DNA from: an uncultured Streptococcus sp.
Lineage (GTDB): Bacteria; Bacillota; Bacilli; Lactobacillales; Streptococcaceae
DNA: 20,108 nucleotides
Assembly (NCBI GenBank): GCA_934216185.1
Contig: CAKQBM010000015.1
Coordinates: forward strand, 1-20,108
Direction: 5' to 3'
Below the pieces are notes generated by a model that saw nothing but the letters and a program-made list of their open reading frames with translations, was not told the DNA's origin and searched no databases. Shown here in pieces: positions 1 through 7,399 of this stretch (within the stretch, counting starts at the first letter, position 1; each line of letters begins with the position of its first letter). A program made the translations under genes and the position numbers.

Positions 1-834
1 GTTGCTGCATTTGACGCAGAAGATGAGGTTCTAGTTTTGGCTGACCTTTGGAGTGGATCTCCATTTAACCAAGCTAGTCGCGTAATGGGAGAAAATCCTG
101 AACGTAAGTTTGCCATCATCACAGGACTGAACTTACCGATGTTGATTCAAGCCTATACAGAGCGCCTCATGGACGCTACTGCAGGTGTAGAAAAAGTCGC
201 TGCGAATATTATTAAAGAAGCCAAAGATGGCATCAAAGCTCTTCCAGAAGAGCTAAACCCAGTTGAGGAAGTAGCAAGCGCTGCAGCTGCTCCAGTTGCC
301 CAAGCTACGATTCCAGAAGGAACTGTCATCGGAGATGGTAAACTCAAAATCAACCTTGCCCGTCTAGACACTCGTTTACTTCACGGTCAGGTTGCAACTG
401 CTTGGACTCCAGATTCAAAAGCAGACCGTATCATCGTTGCTTCAGATAACGTAGCTAAAGACGAATTACGTAAAGAATTGATTAAACAAGCAGCTCCAGG
501 TAAAGTGAAAGCAAACGTTGTTCCTATCCAAAAACTAATCGATGTTGCAAAAGATCCTCGCTTCGGAGAAACACATGCCCTTATCTTGTTCGAAACACCT
601 CAAGATGCCCTTCGTGCTATCGAAGGTGGCGTGCCAATCAAAACTCTTAATGTTGGATCAATGGCTCACTCAACTGGTAAAACAATGGTTAACAACGTTT
701 TGTCTATGGATAAAGAAGACGTTGCTACATTTGAAAAAATGCGTGACCTTGGTGTTGAATTTGATGTACGTAAAGTACCAAGCGACACGAAAAAAGATTT
801 GTTTGACTTGATCAACAAAGCAAACGTGCAATAA
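1..834 (+). CDS. manL: PTS mannose-type transporter EIIAB subunit, 5' partial
   Basis: This is the cytoplasmic phosphoryl-transfer subunit of the mannose/glucose PTS, which passes phosphate from HPr through IIA and IIB to the incoming sugar. The reading frame is open from base 1, so the start and the IIA active-site histidine lie upstream of the window; 277 codons are visible. The first part (to about base 240) is the end of the IIA domain. An Ala/Pro-rich linker follows (about bases 250-345), then the IIB domain with the family motif [11 protein letters not shown], whose phosphorylated histidine is the codon at 382-384. It is followed by the IIC and IID genes with 25-base and 23-base gaps, each with its own AAAGGA ribosome site, so this is a manLMN operon. 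In streptococci this system carries glucose, mannose and amino sugars and takes part in carbon regulation. Family assignment is secure; substrate range is inferred. Confidence 0.95.
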   Translation, partial: VAAFDAEDEVLVLADLWSGSPFNQASRVMGENPERKFAIITGLNLPMLIQAYTERLMDATAGVEKVAANIIKEAKDGIKALPEELNPVEEVASAAAAPVAQATIPEGTVIGDGKLKINLARLDTRLLHGQVATAWTPDSKADRIIVASDNVAKDELRKELIKQAAPGKVKANVVPIQKLIDVAKDPRFGETHALILFETPQDALRAIEGGVPIKTLNVGSMAHSTGKTMVNNVLSMDKEDVATFEKMRDLGVEFDVRKVPSDTKKDLFDLINKANVQ

Positions 835-859
835 TCGATTTTATGAAAGGATTTTAAAG

Positions 860-1663
860 ATGTCTATTATTTCTATGGTTTTAGTAGTCGTTGTAGCCTT
901 CCTAGCAGGTCTTGAAGGTATCCTCGACCAGTTCCAATTCCATCAACCAATCGTAGCTTGTACCCTTATCGGTCTTGTTACCGGTAACCTTGAAGCAGGG
1001 ATTATCCTTGGTGGTTCTCTTCAAATGATCGCCCTTGGTTGGGCTAACATCGGAGCTGCCGTAGCTCCTGACGCTGCTCTTGCTTCTGTTGCTGCTGCCA
1101 TTATCATGGTTCTTGGTGGCGACTTTACTAAGACAGGTATCGGTGTTGCCCAAGCGGTTGCTATCCCTCTTGCAGTTGCTGGTCTATTCTTGACTATGAT
1201 TGTCCGTACACTCTCTGTCGGATTGGTTCACACTGCTGATGCTTCTGCTAAAAAAGGTGACTTCAAAGCAGTTGAACGTGCTCACTTTGTCGCACTTCTT
1301 CTTCAAGGTCTTCGTATTGCCGTCCCTGCAGCACTCCTTCTAATGGTACCAACTGAAACAGTACAAAGTATCCTTGGTGCCATGCCAGACTGGCTCAAAG
1401 ATGGTATGGCTATCGGTGGTGGTATGGTCGTTGCCGTTGGTTACGCCATGGTTATCAACATGATGGCAACTCGTGAAGTATGGCCATTCTTCGCTCTTGG
1501 TTTCGTTCTCGCTGCTGTGTCAGATATTACTCTAATCGGATTCGGTGCTATCGGTGTTGCTATCGCTCTTATCTACCTTCACCTTTCTAAAACTGGTGGA
1601 AATGGTGGCGGAGGAACCGCAACTTCTAACGACCCAATTGGCGATATCCTAGAAGACTACTGA
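860..1663 (+). CDS. manM: PTS mannose-type transporter membrane subunit EIIC
   Basis: This 267-residue integral membrane protein forms the sugar channel of the mannose-family PTS together with EIID. The sequence is almost continuously hydrophobic from residue 1 to about 245, with the family's Gly/Ala-rich helices, and ends in a Gly-rich cytoplasmic tail (GGNGGGG) and an acidic C-terminus. The length is normal for EIIC. The ATG is preceded by AAAGGA at 846-851, eight bases upstream. It lies between the IIAB and IID genes, so co-transcription and a shared function are expected. In lactic acid bacteria the IIC/IID pair is also the receptor of class IIa and related bacteriocins; this is family knowledge, not something seen here. 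Confidence 0.95.
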   Translation: MSIISMVLVVVVAFLAGLEGILDQFQFHQPIVACTLIGLVTGNLEAGIILGGSLQMIALGWANIGAAVAPDAALASVAAAIIMVLGGDFTKTGIGVAQAVAIPLAVAGLFLTMIVRTLSVGLVHTADASAKKGDFKAVERAHFVALLLQGLRIAVPAALLLMVPTETVQSILGAMPDWLKDGMAIGGGMVVAVGYAMVINMMATREVWPFFALGFVLAAVSDITLIGFGAIGVAIALIYLHLSKTGGNGGGGTATSNDPIGDILEDY

Positions 1664-1686
1664 GATAAGAAAGGACTGAAAACATC

Positions 1687-2598
1687 ATGACTGAAAAACT
1701 TCAATTAACTAAATCAGATCGTAAAAAAGTTTGGTGGCGTTCAACTTTCTTACAAGGTTCTTGGAACTATGAACGTATGCAAAACTTGGGTTGGGCTTAC
1801 TCATTAATTCCAGCTCTTAAAAAACTCTACACTAAAAAAGAAGATCAAATCGCTGCTCTTGAACGCCATCTTGAGTTCTTCAACACTCACCCATACGTAG
1901 CCGCTCCAATCATGGGGGTTACTCTTGCACTTGAAGAAGAACGTGCTAACGGTGTTGAAATTGATGACGCTGCCATCCAAGGGGTTAAAATCGGTATGAT
2001 GGGACCTCTTGCTGGTATCGGTGACCCAGTATTCTGGTTTACAGTACGCCCAATCCTTGGATCACTCGGTGCTTCACTTGCCCTTACTGGTAATATCTTA
2101 GGTCCAATCCTCTTCTTCGTTCTTTGGAACTTGATTCGTATGTCATTCTTGTGGTATACACAAGAGATTGGATACAAGGCTGGATCAGAAATCACTAAAG
2201 ATATGTCTGGCGGTATCCTTCAAGACATCACTAAAGGTGCTTCTATCCTTGGTATGTTCATTCTTGCTGTCCTTGTTCAACGTTGGGTAAATATTAAATT
2301 TGCTTTCGATGTTGCCAAAGTTCAACTAGATGAAAAGGCTTATATCCATTGGGATAAATTGCCAGAAGGATCTAAAGGTATCCAAGAAGCATTCGCACAA
2401 GTAGGACAAGGATTATCTCAAACACCTGAAAAAGTTACTACTTTCCAACAAAACTTGGATATGTTGATTCCTGGACTATCAGGACTACTCCTTACTTTAC
2501 TTTGCATGTACTTGCTTAAGAAAAAAGTATCTCCAATCACTATTATCCTTGCCCTCTTCGCAGTGGGTATTGTGGCACATGTTCTTCACATCATGTAA
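1687..2598 (+). CDS. manN: PTS mannose-type transporter membrane subunit EIID
   Basis: This 303-residue EIID is the second membrane subunit of the mannose PTS. The soluble N-terminal part contains the family's conserved block around residues 50-120, including an APIMGVTLALEEE segment and GPLAGIGDPVFW. Hydrophobic segments lie at about 130-150, 180-200 and 260-300, and the protein ends in a membrane helix at the C-terminus. A helper ribosome site (AAAGGA, 1670-1675) precedes the ATG. It is the last gene of the operon and is followed 12 bases later by a hairpin terminator. Length and motifs are normal and no damage is seen. Confidence 0.95.
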   Translation: MTEKLQLTKSDRKKVWWRSTFLQGSWNYERMQNLGWAYSLIPALKKLYTKKEDQIAALERHLEFFNTHPYVAAPIMGVTLALEEERANGVEIDDAAIQGVKIGMMGPLAGIGDPVFWFTVRPILGSLGASLALTGNILGPILFFVLWNLIRMSFLWYTQEIGYKAGSEITKDMSGGILQDITKGASILGMFILAVLVQRWVNIKFAFDVAKVQLDEKAYIHWDKLPEGSKGIQEAFAQVGQGLSQTPEKVTTFQQNLDMLIPGLSGLLLTLLCMYLLKKKVSPITIILALFAVGIVAHVLHIM

Positions 2599-2610
2599 TC
2601 AAGCAACTTA

Positions 2611-2646
2611 AAAGGAATCAGGTTCTAAAATCTGATTCCTTTTTTC
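2611..2646 (+). terminator. Intrinsic terminator of manLMN, probably bidirectional
   Basis: A perfect 11-bp stem (2611-2621 with 2632-2642) and a 10-base loop are followed by a T-run (2640-2645). It lies between the convergent manN and pepC stop codons. On the minus strand the hairpin is followed by a short TTTT, so it may also stop pepC transcripts. Confidence 0.9.
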
Positions 2647-2653
2647 TATACTT

Positions 2654-3988
2654 TTATTCGGCCAAGGCACCCATTGGATCCCATGGTGCAAGTACGATTG
2701 GTTCTGCTTCATAGGCAGCTTGTTCTTCTGCTGTCAGCAATTCTTTGCGAACAACAATCTGGTAAGTGTATTCGTCCATCCAAGCATCTGAGGCAACAAA
2801 GTAACCATCTCTACCGACCTTGTCTCCCCATGAGTTTTCAACCTTCCACTTGGTTGACTTGCCATTTTCGTCCAAATCAACACCTGTCAAAACCATAGCG
2901 TGAGTCATCAAGCTTTCGCTGTAGTCCAAACGTCCAGCCTTGTCTTGAGTGAGTTGAATGTCCATGCTTGATTCAAAGTCATATACATCTGTCGCAAGGA
3001 TTCCAGCTTTACGGTTGCTGAGCTGGCCGACATCTGAACCAAACCAAACAGTCTCGCCTGTTTGCATTTGAGCAATCGCCAACTCTTTCAAGCGCTCCAT
3101 CGGCACGTTGATGTAACGAACCGCACGGCTACCAACCACATTCCCCAACATCTCAACTGTGTAAGATTTACCGTATGGCTTATCAGCGGTTGGAGCGTTA
3201 ATAACAGAAACGTAGTCTTCTAGTGGAAGATTGACATATTTCTTGTAAAATTCTTGTGGTGTAATGCCCTTTTCGCTTTGGTAGTTGTTATCTTTATCGC
3301 GATAAGCAAAGTCAAATTTACGTGGTGGAAGGCCCAAAGACATAGCAAGGAAGTTAAAGATTTCTTGCAAGAGGTCTTCTTTCTTAGCTTGAACAGTCGC
3401 TTGGTCTGCGCCAGAAGCAAGCAAGTCACGCAAGACTTGGGCATCTTGACGAAGCAATTTGTTGAGGATGGCATTCAACTCACGACTACTGCTAGATGAA
3501 ACAGATTCAGGATAAACTGACTTGGGCACGACACCGTATTTCTCAAAGAGAGAAACGACCATATCCCATTGACCGCCATCTTGTTGTGGAGTTTGAAGTA
3601 GGAATCTAACCTTACGGCTCGTCAAGTCTTGGTCTGCAGTCGCAATCACTTGCTCTAAGAACCAGTTTGATTTCTCATACTTGTCCCAGAAGAAAGTGTG
3701 GGCTTGTGACAACTCAAAGTTCTCCAATTTATATTGAGAGATGAGTTTGTGGCGGAAGGTGTTGAGAGCTGCAAACATCCAGCAACGACCAGACGCTTTC
3801 TGGTTGGTTACCTTGTCCTTGGTCAAATCCAATGAGAAAACAGGTGTATTATCTACATGGCTTTGGCGACGTTCTAGGGCTGCAAAAATCCCATTGTGGC
3901 TGGCAGCATTTTCAATCGCTTGGTATTTTACATTCGCTTCATAGTTAGCAAATAATTTATCAGTAAATGATTCTTGAATCGCGTTCAT
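2654..3988 (-). CDS. pepC: Aminopeptidase C (bleomycin hydrolase family, peptidase C1B)
   Basis: This 444-residue cytoplasmic cysteine aminopeptidase removes N-terminal residues from peptides taken up by the cell. The papain-type catalytic triad is visible: Cys69 in KASGRCWMFAALN, His363 in THAMVLTGVD and Asn385 in VENSWGD. There is no signal peptide, as expected for the hexameric intracellular enzyme, and the length is typical of lactic acid bacterial PepC. The start is fixed by a near-perfect AAAGGAGGAA ribosome site and a good promoter just upstream. It converges with manN and lies downstream of rsuA on the same strand, but with its own promoter, so it is probably a single-gene unit. Confidence 0.97.
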   Translation of the reverse strand: MNAIQESFTDKLFANYEANVKYQAIENAASHNGIFAALERRQSHVDNTPVFSLDLTKDKVTNQKASGRCWMFAALNTFRHKLISQYKLENFELSQAHTFFWDKYEKSNWFLEQVIATADQDLTSRKVRFLLQTPQQDGGQWDMVVSLFEKYGVVPKSVYPESVSSSSSRELNAILNKLLRQDAQVLRDLLASGADQATVQAKKEDLLQEIFNFLAMSLGLPPRKFDFAYRDKDNNYQSEKGITPQEFYKKYVNLPLEDYVSVINAPTADKPYGKSYTVEMLGNVVGSRAVRYINVPMERLKELAIAQMQTGETVWFGSDVGQLSNRKAGILATDVYDFESSMDIQLTQDKAGRLDYSESLMTHAMVLTGVDLDENGKSTKWKVENSWGDKVGRDGYFVASDAWMDEYTYQIVVRKELLTAEEQAAYEAEPIVLAPWDPMGALAE

Positions 3989-4014
3989 AGATTCCTCCTT
4001 TTATTCTACAGTCT

Positions 4015-4042
4015 ATTATAACTCTTTTCACAAAGGAAGCAA
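4015..4042 (-). promoter_or_regulatory. pepC promoter
   Basis: On the minus strand a perfect -10 TATAAT (4015-4020) is preceded, after a 16-base spacer, by a -35-like TTGCTT (4037-4042). The start codon is 26 bases below the -10, with the strong ribosome site in between. Confidence 0.65.
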
Positions 4043-4045
4043 CTG

Positions 4046-4084
4046 AAAAATATAAAAGGAGAGAGTATTGTCCCTCACCTTTTT
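4046..4084 (-). terminator. Probable terminator of rsuA
   Basis: On the minus strand, AAAAGG and GAG (one mismatch between them) pair with CTC and CCTTTT across a 10-base loop, using 4054-4063 and 4074-4083. The tail TTTTATATTTTT follows. It lies just below the rsuA stop and just above the pepC promoter. Confidence 0.65.
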
Positions 4085-4099
4085 CGAATATAAACCAAA

Positions 4100-4822
4100 C
4101 TAAGCAATACTTGCAAGGAGAACCTCTAATTCTTCCTTGGTCAAGCGACGCCATTCTCCTCGCTGCAAGTTCTCATCCAATACTAGAGTTCCCATAGTCA
4201 AACGTTGCAAGTCTACTACTTCCTTGCCACAGTAGGCCACCATACGCTTGACCTGATGAAACTTCCCTTCTGCAATAGTCACACGGATTTGGCTTTGATT
4301 CTTTTCTGGATCTGTGGAAAGAATCTCCAGTCTAGCGGACTGACAGGTAAAGTCTTTGAGAGGAATTCCCTCAGCAAATATCTCCACATCTTCTTGGGTC
4401 ATAATTCCCTTGACCTGGACCAGATAAGTCTTAGCCACATGACGCTTGGGTGAAAGAAGAGCATGGGCAAGCTTGCCGTCATTAGTCAAGAGCAAAAGAC
4501 CATGCGTGTCAATATCCAAGCGTCCTACTGGGAAAACTTCCTTGCTCCGAGCAATATCATCCAGCAAGTCCAGAACGGTTCTGTGTTTAGGATCTTCAGT
4601 CGCTGAAATAACTCCTTGGGGCTTGTTCATCATGTAGTAGACAAACTCTTCATACTCCGACACTTGCCCATCAAAGCGAATCTCATCTATTTTTTCATCA
4701 ATCTGCAATTTAGCTGATTTCTCTTTTTTACCATTTACAGTCACGCGCCCAGCCTTGAGCAAGTTTTTGACCTCAGTCCGACTCCCCACAGCGCAGGCAA
4801 CTAAAAATTTATCCAATCTCAT
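4100..4822 (-). CDS. rsuA: 16S rRNA pseudouridine synthase RsuA family
   Basis: This 240-residue enzyme isomerises a uridine in small-subunit rRNA to pseudouridine. By homology the target is 16S U516, though the RsuA/RluB/RluE/RluF family is close and the target is inferred. An S4 RNA-binding domain covers about residues 1-60 (MRLDKFLVACAVGSR). The catalytic domain follows, with the family's MNKPQGVIS and the motif VGRLDIDTHGLLLLTNDG, in which Asp103 is the catalytic residue. The start MRLDKFL is the usual family N-terminus. No ribosome site precedes it: an extended -10 promoter ends six bases above the ATG, so the mRNA is probably leaderless (see promoter entry). It lies between the BOX element and pepC. 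Confidence 0.93.
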   Translation of the reverse strand: MRLDKFLVACAVGSRTEVKNLLKAGRVTVNGKKEKSAKLQIDEKIDEIRFDGQVSEYEEFVYYMMNKPQGVISATEDPKHRTVLDLLDDIARSKEVFPVGRLDIDTHGLLLLTNDGKLAHALLSPKRHVAKTYLVQVKGIMTQEDVEIFAEGIPLKDFTCQSARLEILSTDPEKNQSQIRVTIAEGKFHQVKRMVAYCGKEVVDLQRLTMGTLVLDENLQRGEWRRLTKEELEVLLASIA

Positions 4823-4828
4823 AGAACT

Positions 4829-4837
4829 ATTATATCA
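4829..4837 (-). promoter_or_regulatory. rsuA extended -10 promoter, predicted leaderless transcript
   Basis: The minus strand reads TGATATAAT (TGnTATAAT, 4837-4829), and only six bases separate it from the rsuA ATG at 4822. Transcription should start at or within a base or two of the ATG, leaving no room for a ribosome site. A weak -35 match (TTGTAC, 4854-4859) lies within the neighbouring hairpin. Confidence 0.7.
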
Positions 4838-4841
4838 TATC

Positions 4842-4875
4842 AAAAGGAGGCTGGTACAATGACTAACCTCCTTTT
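4842..4875 (-). terminator. Hairpin/terminator between the BOX region and rsuA
   Basis: Nine-base arms (4842-4850 and 4867-4875) form a perfect stem with a 16-base loop and TTTT at the end on either strand. It probably ends transcripts coming from pepS and its neighbours. It overlaps the region just upstream of the rsuA -10, so terminator and promoter are packed together. Confidence 0.55.
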
Positions 4876-4881
4876 CGTTTC

Positions 4882-5122
4882 ATACTCTTCAAAAATCTCT
4901 TCAAACCGCGTCAACGTCGCCTTGCCGTAGGTATGGTTACTGACTTCGTCAGTTCTATCCACAACCTCAAAACAGTGTTTTGAGCTGACTTCGTCAGTTC
5001 TATCTGCAACCTCAAAACAGTGTTTTGAGCTGACTTCGTCAGTTCTATCTACAACCTCAAAGCAGTGCTTTGAGCAGCCTGCGGCTAGTTTCCTAGTTTG
5101 CTCTTTGATTTTCATTGAGTAT
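4882..5122 (+). repeat. BOX element, boxA-boxB(x3)-boxC
   Basis: This is a MITE-like intergenic repeat characteristic of pneumococcus and relatives. The ends are inverted (ATACTC at 4882, GAGTAT at 5117-5122). BoxA spans about 4882-4940 and contains the region used as the classic BOX-PCR priming site (CGTCGCCTTGCCGTAG at 4915-4930). Three 45-base boxB units follow at 4941-4985, 4986-5030 and 5031-5075, then boxC at 5076-5122. Each boxB has two palindromes, CTGACTTCGTCAG and an 8-bp stem built on CTCAAAAC/GTTTTGAG. Unit 3 carries paired changes that keep that second stem. The A-to-C direction is on the plus strand, opposite to the flanking genes. With the hairpin at 4842-4875 it fills the rsuA to GlsB-like gap, and no gene is present there. 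Confidence 0.93.
4941..5075 (+). repeat. Three tandem 45-base boxB modules
   Basis: The units at 4941-4985, 4986-5030 and 5031-5075 are all exactly 45 bases and differ at only a few positions. 45 is a multiple of three, so the frame stays open through them and yields a spurious repetitive ORF on the minus strand. Confidence 0.93.
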
Positions 5123-5135
5123 CAGATTTAGGAAA

Positions 5136-5366
5136 TTAACTTCCTCGTCTCCAGAAAATCGCTAAGACAATCATGGAACCTAGTACTGCCGGAATAATGG
5201 CAGTTCCTGCTATTATCGGTCCCCAAGTCCCAAAAAGCAAATGGCCTATAAAGGCACCAATCCATCCGAGAAACATTTTTCCAAAACATCCCATGCGTTC
5301 TCCACGATTGGTCAGAGTACCTGCTAAAAATCCCACTAGGAGACCAACGAACATACTTCCTAACAT
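5136..5366 (-). CDS. GlsB/YeaQ/YmgE-type small membrane protein
   Basis: This 76-residue protein has three predicted membrane helices, at about residues 1-18, 28-48 and 50-71, and ends in the basic tail WRRGS. Its length and Gly-rich helices match the 'transglycosylase-associated' (GlsB/YeaQ) family, which is linked to general and envelope stress; the molecular function is unknown and the old name is misleading. The ribosome site AAGGAG overlaps the pepS stop codon and the gap between the two genes is nine bases, so it is translationally coupled to pepS. A BOX element follows immediately. Confidence 0.8.
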   Translation of the reverse strand: MLGSMFVGLLVGFLAGTLTNRGERMGCFGKMFLGWIGAFIGHLLFGTWGPIIAGTAIIPAVLGSMIVLAIFWRRGS

Positions 5367-5375
5367 ATTATCTCC

Positions 5376-6617
5376 TTAATTTGCCCAATCTCCGTTACGG
5401 AAGAGTGGTACACGTGTCCCATCCTCACGGATACCATCGATATCCATTTGGTTAGAACCAATCATAAAGTCTACGTGAACATCTGAACGGTTAAGCCCCG
5501 CAGCTTCAAGTTCCTCTTCGCTCATCTCCGCTCCACCAACAACGCTAGTTGCATAGGCTGCACCGATAGCCAAGTGATTTGACGCATTTTCATCGAAAAG
5601 AGTGTTAAAGAAGGTAATACCTGACTGAGAAATTGGGCTTGGATCTGGTACCAAGGCACATTCACCTAAGGCACGCGCACCCGCATTTTCAAAGACAAGG
5701 TCTTTCATGACCTGATCACCCTTCTCAGCAGTGATATCTACGATTTGTCCATCCTTAAAGGTCACCTTAATACCTTCAATGATATTTCCGTTATAGCTAA
5801 GCGGTTTTGTAGAAGTGACATAACCATCTGCGCGACGAAAATCAGGTGCTGTGAAGACTTCCTCTGTCGGCATATTTGGCAAGAATCCTTCGCCCTGTGC
5901 ATTGATAGCACCAGCTGATTCCCAAACGTGGTTCTTCGGCAAGCCAAGGGTCAAATCTGTTCCTGGCGCTGTGTAGTGAAGGGCTGAAAATTGTTCTTTA
6001 TTGAGCATATCTGCTTTACTCTTGAGAATAGCTGCATGCTCTTCCCAGGCCTTAACAGGATCTGCTTCGTAGACTCGGCAAGTTTTGAAGATTTGATCCC
6101 AAAGGAGATCGACTGCTTCTTCATCGCTCGCAGCATTTGGAAAGACTTTCTTAGCCCACTCAAGTCCAGCAGCGGCCGCTACAGTCCAGCTAACCTTATT
6201 GGATTGAGTTGCGATACGCATTGGCTTCATGGCAAGTCCCATAGCTTTAGCAGAAGCTGAAAGCTTGTCAGCGTCCACACCGTTCAAGGCACCTGGGTCA
6301 GAAGAACGAACCCCAAGACGGCTAGCCTTGTTCTCCAAAAGATAGTTCATCTCAGCAATCTTGTATTCTGGCACATTATCCAGACGCTCCATCGGAGCAT
6401 GGAGGAATTTCTCACGGTTAATAACATCATCTGTCCACTGAACGATAACCTCGTGCGCACCTAAAGCATAAGCTTCTTTGACGATTAAGTGAGCCAACTC
6501 ACGTTGCTCCACATCGATAGAGAGAGCCAAAGTGTGACCAGGTTGCACGTTAATTCCGTTCGCAACCAATAATTTCGCATATTTTTCTAGATTTTCTTTA
6601 AAATTTGGTAAAACCAT
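5376..6617 (-). CDS. pepS: Aminopeptidase PepS (peptidase family M29)
   Basis: This 413-residue cytoplasmic metallo-aminopeptidase is known in S. thermophilus as PepS, with a preference for Arg and aromatic N-termini. Expected M29 metal ligands are visible by position: Glu252 or Glu253 in PTEEVFTAPD, Glu319 in LGECALVPDPSPIS, His348 in ASNHLAIGAAY (with Tyr355), and His381 and Asp383 in DVHVDFMIGS. There is no signal peptide. The ATG is preceded only by a weak AAAAGAGA purine stretch. A 50-residue gene ends 21 bases upstream and the GlsB-like gene begins nine bases after its stop. No convincing promoter lies directly in front of it, so it may be read from upstream. Confidence 0.95.
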   Translation of the reverse strand: MVLPNFKENLEKYAKLLVANGINVQPGHTLALSIDVEQRELAHLIVKEAYALGAHEVIVQWTDDVINREKFLHAPMERLDNVPEYKIAEMNYLLENKASRLGVRSSDPGALNGVDADKLSASAKAMGLAMKPMRIATQSNKVSWTVAAAAGLEWAKKVFPNAASDEEAVDLLWDQIFKTCRVYEADPVKAWEEHAAILKSKADMLNKEQFSALHYTAPGTDLTLGLPKNHVWESAGAINAQGEGFLPNMPTEEVFTAPDFRRADGYVTSTKPLSYNGNIIEGIKVTFKDGQIVDITAEKGDQVMKDLVFENAGARALGECALVPDPSPISQSGITFFNTLFDENASNHLAIGAAYATSVVGGAEMSEEELEAAGLNRSDVHVDFMIGSNQMDIDGIREDGTRVPLFRNGDWAN

Positions 6618-6638
6618 GTTGTTTTCTCTTTTCTATTT

Positions 6639-6791
6639 TTATTTTTCTTTCAAAGCAGAGAATAATCCTGCTAAAGCAATGGTACCAGACAAGAGTGCTG
6701 TTGATAGAAGTATTGTCTGATCAGCAAGTTCTAATTGATATTCAAATACCTTCTCAGCCGGCTTATCTTCCGCGAATATTCTTAGTTTCAT
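6639..6791 (-). CDS. Small single-pass membrane protein, unknown function (50 residues)
   Basis: I do not recognise this protein. The frame from ATG at 6791 to TAA at 6639 encodes 50 residues beginning MKLRIFAEDKPAEKVFEYQ. It has a charged N-terminal half and one hydrophobic segment at about residues 27-46 (ILLSTALLSGTIALAGLF), ending in KEK. A strong AAGGAGG ribosome site sits seven bases above the ATG, which is the main reason for calling it real. It begins 20 bases after the relE-type toxin and ends 21 bases before pepS, so it may be co-transcribed with either. A small membrane-anchored regulator or a TA-associated peptide are possibilities only. Confidence 0.65.
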   Translation of the reverse strand: MKLRIFAEDKPAEKVFEYQLELADQTILLSTALLSGTIALAGLFSALKEK

Positions 6792-6811
6792 GAGAACCTC
6801 CTTAAAATTTA

Positions 6812-7090
6812 TTAAAACAAATCACTATGACTTCCTGTCCTCAGCAAATTTAAAATCAATTCTTCCTTGTCTACTTTATATACCAGGAGCCAATCCGGCT
6901 GGATATGGCATTCACGAACCCCTTGAAAATGCTTGGATGCCGTCAATTGATGATCACGATATTTGGCAGGAAGTTCTTTTTCTTGAACCAGAAAATTCAA
7001 AACTTCTTCCAGTAATTCTGCTTTCAAACCACGCTTCATAGCCAACTTAAAATCTTTTTTAAACTGTTTATGATAACGAATCTTAAGCAC
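6812..7090 (-). CDS. Type II toxin, YafQ/RelE family mRNA interferase
   Basis: This 92-residue toxin is expected to cleave mRNA on the ribosome. The YafQ signature is intact: DH (His47), RECHIQPDW (His62, Asp66, Trp67) and the C-terminal LLRTGSHSDLF (Arg84, His88), corresponding to the catalytic residues known for YafQ. The start is GTG at 7090, inside the antitoxin's last codons, giving an 8-base overlap and implying translational coupling. No truncation or frameshift is seen, so the toxin is probably active. Confidence 0.92.
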   Translation of the reverse strand: MLKIRYHKQFKKDFKLAMKRGLKAELLEEVLNFLVQEKELPAKYRDHQLTASKHFQGVRECHIQPDWLLVYKVDKEELILNLLRTGSHSDLF

Positions 7091-7346
7091 GCAAGTCCTC
7101 CATCAAGTCTGAGACTGATTCAAAAGACTGGCTCATATTACGATTTTGGTCTAAATCCGTTAATACCTCAAGCAACTTCCGATTCTCGTCTAGTCTAACA
7201 TCGAAAGGTAAACCCTGATATTGAATAGCCTGACGAAGGAAAATATTAATAGCTGTTGTCATATCCATTCCCAGATTATTAAATACCTGTTGGGCCTGCT
7301 CCTTCACCTCACTATCCAGACGGATGCTCATACTCGTCTTTGACAT
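7083..7346 (-). CDS. Type II antitoxin, RelB/DinJ family
   Basis: This 87-residue antitoxin has an N-terminal ribbon-helix-helix DNA-binding part (SMSIRLDSEVKEQAQQVF, then GMDMTTAINIFLRQAI) typical of RelB/DinJ. The C-terminal tail (about residues 50-87) should wrap and inhibit the toxin. It is the first gene of a two-gene module, which lets antitoxin be made before toxin. The pair should repress its own promoter at 7371-7399. Ribosome site: a purine-rich AGAGGGTGAGAG just before the ATG. Confidence 0.9.
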   Translation of the reverse strand: MSKTSMSIRLDSEVKEQAQQVFNNLGMDMTTAINIFLRQAIQYQGLPFDVRLDENRKLLEVLTDLDQNRNMSQSFESVSDLMEDLRA

Positions 7347-7370
7347 ACTCTCACCCTCTTTCTATAGACT

Positions 7371-7399
7371 ATTTTAACAAAAAAGAAGGCCAATGTAAA
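7371..7399 (-). promoter_or_regulatory. Promoter of the RelB/YafQ-type TA module
   Basis: On the minus strand, TTTACA (-35, 7394-7399), a 17-base spacer and TAAAAT (-10, 7371-7376) make a good sigma-A promoter 25 bases above the antitoxin ATG. The -35 lies inside the downstream arm of the preceding terminator hairpin, which may also serve as an operator. Confidence 0.7.

Noticed and set aside
36..834. TTG at 37 as a start codon for the PTS EIIAB gene
   Set aside because: The frame is open to base 1 and encodes IIA residues before it; the real start is outside the window.
4941..5075. Three regular repeats that could suggest a CRISPR array
   Set aside because: Units are directly adjacent with no unique spacers and match boxB of the BOX repeat; no cas genes are present.
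4840..5115. A 91-codon minus-strand frame with repeated KHCFEVVDRTDEVS-like units
   Set aside because: It is the translation of the BOX element; the 45-base boxB period keeps the frame open. No ribosome site and no family resemblance.
6790..7041. An 83-codon plus-strand frame opposite the toxin gene
   Set aside because: The minus-strand frame has a full YafQ catalytic signature; the plus frame has no family resemblance.
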